Below are positions 54,891 to 64,000 of a stretch of DNA of 64,000 nucleotides, in pieces. The position numbers and the translations under genes were made by a program. The stretch lies in contig VYZB01000120.1 in the NCBI GenBank assembly GCA_013397455.1, positions 1,864,841 through 1,928,840 on the forward strand, given 5' to 3'. Source of the DNA: Crotophaga sulcirostris. Its lineage: Eukaryota > Chordata > Aves > Cuculiformes > Crotophagidae. The notes beneath the pieces are model-generated. The model was not told the origin of the DNA. It did not search any database and saw nothing but the letters and a program-made list of their open reading frames with translations. Numbering within the stretch: position 1 is the stretch's first letter; every line of letters begins with the position of its first letter.

Positions 54891-54921
54891 AAAAAAAAAA
54901 AAAAAGAAAAAGGAAAAAAAA
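54891..54921. repeat. Poly-A rich run
   Basis: A15-type tract interrupted by single G or GG. It is not clearly the tail of a retrocopy, since nothing recognisable precedes it. Confidence 0.85.
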
Positions 54922-55600
54922 CAGCTAGAGTTCGGTTGTACCCTTGGATGTGTGTCAGAGCTCAATGGGAGCAGGCTGTTTGTTGATCTGTTAATGCCCC
55001 AGCAGAATAAAAAGGGGTTCACTGATGCAGTGCCTCTCCACTCGCTGTCTGTCTCCTTGGTACCCTCCGACTTGCAGGGGACACACAGAGGCACTGGCAG
55101 GGAAGAGGGAGAGGAGGAAGCAGGCAGTAGGCTTCTTTGCAGAGCAGCACTGGGAATGGAGTATGGTACAGGTCTCATTGAACCTCTGTGCCAAGGTGTC
55201 CTCTCCTTGGGAGGGAAAAGGGAGAGAGAAGAGAAAGAATCTGGGTGTGGATGAGCCACACTCTGCTACGGTGTCAGGCTGTAGCCAGAGCTCACTTTGA
55301 GACACAGAGAAGTGCTTTTGTGTCAAGGGACAGGGGCACGACCATAGATCCAGGTCTCACCTACATGACTTTATGATCTGTTTATTGTAGGACATAGCAG
55401 CAGAAAAGAAAACAAAGCGAGGGGGGAGTATTTTCCCCCATCATAGCACTTTGAGGTCTTGCAGGCTGGATTTCTCTCCATGGTGGAAAGCTAGATCATT
55501 CCAAGTAGCTATCAGCTAGGATTAATCCGGTCTGAGGGAGGAGACGTGGGTCCAAGCCTAGGTCACCATGTTTTCTTGGCATGGGAATCTCACCTGTTCC

Positions 55601-55621
55601 TTTTTTTTTTTTTTTTTTTTT
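55601..55621. repeat. Poly-T run (21 T)
   Basis: An uninterrupted T tract, preceded by CACCTGTTCC. Confidence 0.95.
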
Positions 55622-56883
55622 GATAATGCTGCTTTGGCTGGTGTAAAGCTTGTTGAATCCAGGGACTAGTGTCTGGGCAAATTTTGGCCAGGGCCTGTCA
55701 GAAGTTTTCAGTGTGCTGCCACACTTTAACCAGAAGGCTGGAGCAAGCGTTGAAGGATAGGAGCACAGCCTGGGGACTTCCAGGTCTGAGCCTAAGCCCT
55801 GGGGAAGAGGGAGCTTTCTGACAAGCACAGGCAGCCCTTCCCAGAGGGGCTGTGGGAGGGGCAGGCTGGGTAGGTAACCCTGCTGAAGGTGGATAACCCT
55901 GCTGAAGCTTCTGAGGGCTCTGGCTGTGATCACAGTTTTGCTGTCCCAGACCACTCTGCTTTCAACAGAGTTGGACTTAGGCTGTGATGTGCAGTGTGGA
56001 TCTCTGTGTTTCTGAGAGGCACCTGTTTACTGCCAGGGACTTCAGAGGGAGCCCATGCAGGTGGCTTAGGACAGATGAAGCTAATTCCACCTCAAACCCA
56101 CCCTCTGCCTGTCAGCAAGGACCCTTCAAGCAGGGCTAATTTATACATTCATTCCCTTGTAAATTCTGTTTTAACCAGAATGATGTGAAGTGGACTCAAT
56201 ATACAGGAGACCCAGCCTTACTTCAGCTTCAGGGAAATGCTGTTTTTTTCTACTCCTGACACTGCTGCTGCTGAGGATGTTTATGTTATTGGTCCGCTTG
56301 CTACCACCTTTCTCATCTAAAATCAGAATAAAACATTGGGTTCTGATCTCATTGGTGGTGGTGTAAATCCAAAATGACATTGTGCATGGCTGAATATTTC
56401 ACCCCAGGTTGAAGAGTAAGGGAAGCTGCAATAGATATGGTCCCTTATCCCCTGATATCCATGTGAAGACATGTCTACAACTCCTTTCCACTTCTATCTT
56501 CCTGTCACCATAGCTCTGGTTTTGGTTTTGCCTACTTGGCTTTCTTTGCTAGTTGTAGAAATGAAAAGATTTGACCTTTGCGTTGCTTCTTGTTCCCATG
56601 TTTTAGGACAAGCTATTACTTGGGAATTTTTTGGAAGTTCCTCAGACCACTGTGGGACTGATTCCTATACTTTTCTGTTCATACATTTGTCAGATCATTG
56701 CATTAACACAGTTTTGTGCTGGATAATTTGAATGAGTGTGAGTTTACTCCCTTGGACTGGGAAAGAAAGGTGCTCACACCTCTTTAGAAGAAAACCAACC
56801 CTTGGGTTTCATTTTTTTGTGACAAAACTCATTGGCTCTCAGGCATAAAAATGACATTGGGAGGAATTATTAGTAAGTTCTTT

Positions 56884-58243
56884 AGAATAGACTATTTCAG
56901 TTGGAAGGGACCTACAATGATCATGTAGTCCACCTGCCTGGCCACTTCATGTCTGACCAAAATTAAAGCATGAGGGGATTGTCCAAATGTCACATAAACA
57001 CTGACAGGCTGGTGACATTGACCATCTCTCTAGGAAGCCTGTTCCTGTGTTCAACCACCCTCTTGGTAAATAAATGCTTCCTGACGTCCAGTTTAAACCT
57101 CCCCTGTTGCAGCTTTGAACAGTTCCCACAGATTCTATCACTGGATGTCAGGGAGAAGAGATCAGCATCTCCCTCTCCACTTCTGCTCCTCAGGAAGTGG
57201 TGGAGAGTAATGAGGTCACCCCTCAGCCTCTTTTCTCCAAACTAGACAAGCCCAAAGCCCCTAAGAGCTCCTCATAGGACATTCCTTCCATCCCTTTCAC
57301 CAGCTTTGCTGCCCTCCTCTGGATGCATTCAAGGGCCTTCACATTCTTCTTAAACTGAGGGGCCCAGAACTACGCACAGTACTTGAACTGATGCAGCACC
57401 AGTACTGAATACAGCAGGATCTTCACCTCTTCTGACCAGCTGGTTACACTGTGTTTCATGCACCCCAGGATGCAATTTTCCCTCTTAGCTGCCAGGGCAC
57501 ACTGCTGCCTCATACGGAGGCTGCTGTTGACCAGGACCCCCAAATCCCTTTCTGCAGGACTGCTCTCCAGACACTCCTCTCCCAGTTTCTACATTGATAA
57601 CTGCCCGATCTATCTAGATGTCTCTGCAAATCCTCCTGTCCCTCTAAGAGTCAACAGCACCTCCCAGCTTGGTATCATCAGCAAACTTGCTAATGGTGCG
57701 TTCAACTGCTGCATCCAGATCAGTGATAAATATACTGAACAGCACGGGCCCTAAAATTGAACCCTGAGGAACACCACTGATGACTAGTCACCAGCCAGAT
57801 GTAGCCCCATTCACTACAACCCTTTGAGCCCTGTCCTTCAGACGGTTCTTCACCCAGCTCACCATGAACCTGTGCATCCCACAGTTGGACAACTTGTCCA
57901 ATAGGATGCTGTGAGGGACAGTATCAAGAGCTTTACTAAAATCCAGAAAAAACACACCCACCACCTTCCCTTCATCCAGTAGGCGAGTGACCTTATCATA
58001 GAAGGATATCAAATTACTTAAACAGAACTTTCCCTTTGTGAACCCGTGTTGACTGTGCCTGATGACTGCATTATGCTTTAAATGCCTTTCAACCGTACTC
58101 AGTATAATCTTCTCCATAATTATTCCAGGAACTGAGGTTAGACTAACAGGTCTGTAGTTTTACTGATCTACCTTCACATCCTTCTTGTGAATTGGAATAA
58201 CATTGGCTAACTTCCAGGTAGCAAGGACCTCCCTAGGCTCCCA
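56884..58243 (-). repeat. CR1 LINE fragment, about 1.36 kb with partial reverse transcriptase
   Basis: The longest CR1 here. On the - strand, 58117-57788 reads as reverse transcriptase with SQHGFTKGK, FFLDFSKALDTVPH and WVKNRL, ending in a stop. The region down to 56884 is the rest of ORF2 and the 3' end (TTCAGTTGGAAGGGACCTAC). Truncated at the 5' side; no longer functional. Confidence 0.94.
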
Positions 58244-59929
58244 GGATTTTTAAACTACATACATTTGAAAAATCAGAATGGAATATTATTTCATAGTTTG
58301 TTTTTTATAATGTACAGAAGTTTATCATATTACCATGTACAGAAGACTCCCTCAGAAATGGTTATGCTCTCAGGTCTGAAATACAGGATATTATTTTAGC
58401 CCTTGCAGGTTCAGAATCACAAGCAATCATTATTGCCTCATAAGTTAAACACTGGATGACAACAGCATTTGTTCTGCAGCCAGGATAAGCAGGCTAGGGT
58501 CGTCATGCCTTTGTCCCAGAGTAATTTTTCTTGTAATTTTACCATGCATAGGTTGGGCAACTTGAGACTCTTTCCTGCCTCTGTCGTGTTTCAATTTCTA
58601 GGGTGCATAGAGCACTTGTGCAAAAGAAAAAAAACCCAACTTTATTTTTCTAAGGTTGAAGGACAACTTCCTTGTTTGCTAGGATTTCCTTGAGAATTTG
58701 AATGTCGAAAAGGTAAAGCAGACATGCTTTATATATATAGACAGGCTTGTAGGAGCATCATCACCTGGATAAGGTCAGGTCTGCTCTCAGCGATAGATCT
58801 GGGGAATACACCTCAAATTGGTGTACGCATTGGAGGAAATTAACACAGCTGTGAAATGAGGAGGCTTGCACTGTGTACTGCATTGTGCAGAACAAGTGCA
58901 CCCTGAAAAATGAGCAACCAGGTTCTCTTCTCCAAAGGAAAGTGGACAAAGGAATGTTTCTATGTTACCTAAAAAAAAAAAAATCCTTCAGAGTGGGAAC
59001 ACCAGTTAATAATCACCAGTCCTTGCTGGGGTCGCCACTGTTGTTTTTCTTAAGCTATCAGAAATGGAATCAAATTAAATTACTGCATGTTTTTTTGTGA
59101 ACTGCCAGGACAGGAATGATTTTAAGCTATGCAGTTCATATATTACATAACAAAAAAAAAAAAATTAATAGGAAGTAACAACCCAAAGCATTTTAAAGAA
59201 GTAGTGAAAAATTGCATTCCATGAGTCAATAAACTTTCCCCTCTCCCATTCTGGGCAGTATGTTTGGACATTGCAGACTTTGTTTCTTGACACTGACATT
59301 AATACATTATTTCTTTCTTTTTTTTTTTTTTACTCAGCTTAATTTTGTCGAAAAAAGCCTGTGTTGTTCCCTGAAAGTTTGTAATACAATGCTTTTAAAA
59401 ATAGATATAACCTGTTTAACAAACTGAGCAGGAAATGTGAAGAAGTGCATCTCCTACTTTACTGGAGGTGCATTCCACCTGGCCAACAGCACAGGTGCAG
59501 CTCTTGGCATTCAGAAGTTTCCTCCACATCAAATTAAGTTTTGCTAAACCCCAGTAGGTCACAGTGGAAAGGAGGGAAACTTTTGGATTGATTTTTAGAA
59601 TCAAAAATCCCTGTGTAAACAGATTTAGAAAGCATTTGCAGAATAAAAGAACACTATCTAATGGAATTTGAAAGGATTCAATCGTGGTGGGAAGGCAGAT
59701 AAGCAAATGTCTTTCCAAAGCAGCCAGTGTTCAGAAACTATCCTTGCAGTGAGCCGTAAAGGAGAGACTTAGTCCTGACCCGTGGCTGAGCTGCAGTCCA
59801 CAGTTGAGACCTTGGTGTTCCTGAAGTAGGAACCCTTTTCTGTTGAGCATGTACTCTGCCCTCACGTGCCCCAGCTGGTCTGTGCCATTTCCTGAGTACC
59901 AGGCACAAGGAGTCTTGTCATCTGTTATG

Positions 59930-60238
59930 GGCACCAGGATAGCTCCCGGTTGGAGGACTCGAAGAAGCTGGAGCCAACCAGGGGCATAGCAACAGGACAA
60001 GGGGCCTGAGTTGAAACATGGGACGTTCCCATCAGCGATTAGAAAAAAATTGTTGACCATGAAGGTTGTCAAGCACAGTAGCAGGCTGCCCAGAAAGGCT
60101 GTGGGATCTCCCTCCATGGAGGTGTTCAAGGTTTAACTGGACATGGTCCTGAAGAAGCCCATCTGATTAGATATGTTTTGGACAAGATGACCTCTGGAGG
60201 TCTCTTCTAACCTGAATTATGCTATTATCCTATGATTT
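59930..60238 (+). repeat. CR1 LINE fragment
   Basis: Sense CR1 3' part: GCATAGCAACAGGACAAGGG, GCTGTGGGATCTCCCTCCAT, and the end GGTCTCTTCTAACCTGAATT, TATCCTATGATT. Confidence 0.88.
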
Positions 60239-63200
60239 TGAAACAACTAGAGCAGCACTGGGATGCATTTGGCTTATTAGAGCTCTAAGTGGTGCACCTG
60301 TGCACTAATGATTACATATGATATGCTATGCTCAGAACATGGTTGCATGTGGTCCCTGCTACTATGTTATTTAGCCCACTTGCTGAAATCTTCTTTTCAC
60401 AGATATGTGTCTTTCTCTTCATAACAGTAGTACACAGCACAGAAGTCTTTATCTCTGCCAGTGTAACACCCTTCCCAAGACAGTAGAGTGGGAACAAGGA
60501 GAAGACAGAGGAGCTGCTGAAGAAAGGAATTGATTTCCAGAGTGGATGCAAGGAGCAAAGATGCGAGGCATGTTCTTCAACTAAAGGGCAGTGGTAGCAA
60601 CTGAAGGCAGCGGTGGAGGAGATGACATGGAGGAGATGATGATGTGAGGTGACTGATGGGCATGACAATGGCCCTGAAAGAGCCAGAAATAAGTCATGGG
60701 AGATCATGGGCAAGGAGTGACAAATCTACACTGTGTTCTTTGTACCTATCCCTGCTTAGGTACCACCTAAACCTCAATGCAAATTTGTCCCAGTTTCCAG
60801 TTGGGAGGTTTCCAGTTAGGAGGAAAAGGAGACAGGTGAAGGTGAGGATGTGCTTTATGCCTTCCCAGCAGTGTCTCTATCTGCAAGGAAACTATTCCCC
60901 ATGCACTCCTCTGGTTCCTCTCCCCAGTTCACACAGCAGCCCCATATTTACTCAGAGAAGGGTTGTATCATGAAGAGGGTATTGTGGTTTACCATCTCCA
61001 GCCCCACTGTTTATCAAGCATCAGTTTTCCCAGCCAGTGGCATAGAAAGATTTCATTTAACTGAGACCATGAAAACCACAACCTGGAGCAAAACACCTTC
61101 TGTAGCTTGACTTAATCTGAGAGCAAATGGACTGGGATCAAAAAAGGTCACGGTGACAAAGCAGAGTCAAAAGCTGACTTAGATCAACATGCTCAAGCAA
61201 CTCAGAAACAAAGGGAATGAGGAAATAATATGTGACTGACTTTTGATCAATACAGATTCAAAAATTGATAAACTGAGGTTGAAATTAACATGCATTCAAT
61301 CTGTCAGCGATACTCCTTCTTTTGATCCTACTGATTTGATTCGGTTTCTAAAGTTGTGAGTGTATTTGAAATTGAAGTGATAGCCAGACTGGTTTGACAG
61401 AAGTGGGTAAAACCCTCCAGCGAAAAGGGGGGCTGCGTGCAGAAGCTCTTGGATAAAGAGGACAGATTTAAAATCAGATTTAAACTTCCTGATCTTAAAG
61501 AACCACAAATAAAACTGCCAATAATGAAATCTGAGGAGGGAAAAAACTTTTAAAACATAGATGGCAATGGGAGTGTGCGCATGCTGGGGTACATAGTCAG
61601 GTTCCCCCTGTTTTCTTGTCCTCTGAGAGCACTACCTTGTCAAAAATCAAATGGCTCAAATGCACTCAGAATATTTTCAGTGTACCGAGTGGTGCTTTGG
61701 CTCATTTTGTGTGCAATTTGTGTGCAGCATGGGATGTTCCTATTCCTCAGTGCAATGTGGTGCCCCCATGCTGACTGGAGAAAACAGTCTGTTGGTGTCT
61801 ACTGCATGAAGCAGTGTATTATCTAGGAGAAAACTCATTTGGACAGCTTATTTTTGCTGGGTCACAGTCCAGAGTAGCCAACAAGACATTTGCCAAGGGC
61901 AGGACACAATGTGCTCTGCCTGTTACATTAATGCTTTCAAGTTCCCATACTGAAAATAGTTTTCTTTCATTACATTGCAGTAGTTCTACCTTGCCATTAC
62001 CCTTAGAAAGAAATAAAGCATTTTTCACTGATAATACAGATTGAGGCATGCACTGTGTTTTTCTGTTTTTCTCTTTGTTCAACTGTCTTTTCTCAGCTAT
62101 TTATTTTGGTAGCTCATTTAGATGTTCATTCTAGATTTTTAATTCATTTTAGCTGCAAGCCAGGTGAAGAAGGGGCGAATCAGTTTTAACAATTTAGCCT
62201 TAAAGCTATGAAAAGTCGTTCTCCATGTCAGAAATTAATTTCAACTTTTAGAAAAGAAGAAATTCTTAAACAGCTTTGATTGAAGTCCAGTTTGTCAGGA
62301 AAGTTTGCAGCACTAAATGGTGGCCAGTGTTTCTGATTTTGATGATAAGGCTTTTATGTTGATTTAAATATTGCACTGCGCTTTTTTTTCAGTAAGCAGA
62401 GTTGTACAGTGGGAGGCAATCTGTTTACTTTGTGCTAGCTCTGTGACAATTTGATTTCTTTTTTTCCCGCTTTCTTTCTAGTTTTATATGTAGGTAGGAA
62501 TCAGAAAACCTTTCAACAGGAAATTCATAAATTCAGAAGATTCCATGTGACAAATTGTTGGCTTTTGATTGTAAATTGCTTGAAAAATACCAACAATATA
62601 AAAATGCCAGCGCATACCAAACAGTGAGAGTGGAGACACCAGTGCTTATTGCAGTGACTACTCTTTGTTTTTCTACAAATGGTGCACTATTGACAAAAAT
62701 GACTTTCAGTGATGTCTGAGGATAAAGAGTTTATTTGGAAAGACGGCCCAGAGCATTTTTTTTCACGTGGTGTTCTGGGAAATGTTAACTTTTCTATGCC
62801 ATTACGGGAAAAACCTGATTTAGGTAAGAAAGAGTTAGGACATATACTGGCATGCAAAAGCTACAGGTTTGCTGTATCCATTAAAGAACCTGATACAGAT
62901 GTTAAAATTCAGCTGAAGGAAGTGGTTGTGTTATTGCTGGATATACTGCTAACGCAAAATACTGTACTTCAGTATGAAATGCAAAACATAATCATTCACA
63001 AAACCCAATTCCCAGTCATAAATCCTGCCCTCCTCCCCTTTCCCACCTCCAGTCCCATGAAACACAGGGTATCTCTGGAAGATGTGCAGATTTATGAGAG
63101 GAATTTTTTTGCCTGTAAAGGAAACCTAAAGGGACTGTCTTAGGTGTAGGCATCAGCTTACAGGTGTCCGTGCACAGGCTGATCAGTAGCAGAGCACACT

Positions 63201-64000
63201 AGAGCCTTGTGGAGCTGCTGTTCTGTGCCAGCCATTGTCCTCACTGGGCACTTTCCAGTGACACGTCACATGCCCTGAGTTGTGAAAATATTGATTTTGG
63301 GATCACATGCCTGAACCCGTTTCAGTTTTCCTCCCATCCCAAACAGGAGCTAGCCTCAAGCTGGGATCCTCGTCAAGCCAGAGTAATGCCTTGGAGGTTG
63401 CTCCAAGCCACTTTGCTGCCTGTACTTTGCAGAGGTGGGCTTTACACACCTCTGCCACAACTGATTCCTAGCTCTGGCAGCACAAGCCCCAATGCCAGAC
63501 ACCTCTGCAGGCTGAACTGTGCTTAAGCATGCCCCAAGGTGCAAGTCCCTCTTGCCTGCTTGCTGTCTCTCTCTGCAGAGCCCCATAGCGGCTCTGTTTC
63601 AGGTGACTGCTTCTGAGGGGATGCTGCCGAAGGTCACCAGCCTCAGGCAGGTGTTACATCCTGGCTCTACACAGGGTGACTTGAGAAATGAAAGAAATTA
63701 TGGCTTTGGGAACTGAGTTTAAGGTATGGAAAGGAAAATCTACAGTTGAAACTAAGAGAAAGTGCAATCCTCCTCTGTGTTCAACTAAAGTTATTTTCTT
63801 TCTATTTTTCTAGCAAGCCTCACTACTGGAGTACTGACTGAACAGCCTCTGCTTGCCTACTCTGCTGGCACAATATTGTCCTCCTGGGCTCTTCCAGGCT
63901 TCCCACCTAACTGTACACATCTGCTGCCTGCTCTCATCCCAATGAGTCATGGCATGAGTGGCTCAGCAAATGGGCATCCTCAAGTTTTGAACTCTCATCC
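60239..64000. other. DNA upstream of CLDN10b, no gene recognised
   Basis: Mostly AT-rich with no clear repeat. An open frame at 62712-63143 (143 codons) is noted in the findings. No claudin-10a first exon was found on the - strand. Confidence 0.5.

Noticed and set aside
54891..54921. A-rich run as the tail of a processed pseudogene
   Set aside because: No recognisable coding sequence precedes it and no flanking duplication was seen.
57788..58117. Reverse-transcriptase-like 109-codon - strand frame as a functional gene
   Set aside because: Clear CR1 reverse transcriptase, but truncated at both ends and part of a 1.36-kb dead fragment.
1..64000. CRISPR arrays, operons, tRNA or rRNA genes
   Set aside because: None seen. 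Repeats are CR1, minisatellites or simple tracts. I could not run a tRNA or covariance search, so small RNAs cannot be excluded.

Overview
The window is nuclear DNA of a bird. It holds two spliced vertebrate genes with GT-AG introns and CpG-rich promoters. About sixteen CR1 retrotransposon fragments, the main repeat of avian genomes, are scattered through it. There are no bacterial features, no CRISPR array and no RNA gene that I can recognise. The species cannot be named from the sequence alone.

Left half (about 0.5-37.3 kb, + strand): a complete DZIP1 gene (DAZ-interacting zinc finger protein 1, 'iguana'). I reconstructed 19 coding exons, in phase at every junction, giving 828 residues against 867 for human DZIP1. 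Its start codon is the last three bases of exon 1, followed by a 78-bp intron. The longest intron is intron 10 (7.2 kb). A 197-bp hAT-type inverted-repeat element with an intact 8-bp target duplication lies just after the stop codon, inside the probable 3' UTR. A 24-base assembly gap lies in intron 17.

Middle and right (about 38.7-53.4 kb, - strand): a complete CLDN10 gene (claudin-10) of the b isoform, five coding exons and 228 residues. It points towards DZIP1, so the two genes converge tail to tail with about 1.5 kb between candidate poly(A) signals. In human the two genes are also neighbours on chromosome 13q32. Its CpG-island promoter has a reverse CCAAT box, GC boxes and a GC-rich 50-bp-period minisatellite just upstream.

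Far right (54-64 kb): sequence upstream of CLDN10b with CR1 fragments, one of them about 1.36 kb with part of the reverse transcriptase. No convincing gene is seen there, and the alternative claudin-10a first exon was not found.

The two genes share no pathway. DZIP1 acts at the basal body and ciliary transition zone and in Hedgehog signalling; claudin-10b forms a paracellular cation channel in tight junctions. The less ordinary points are the ATG-only coding part of exon 1, the GC-box minisatellite upstream of DZIP1, a phase-neutral candidate cassette exon in intron 11, the hAT element in the 3' UTR, the short intronic telomere-like tract and the CLDN10b promoter minisatellite. I see no sign of a new multi-gene system.
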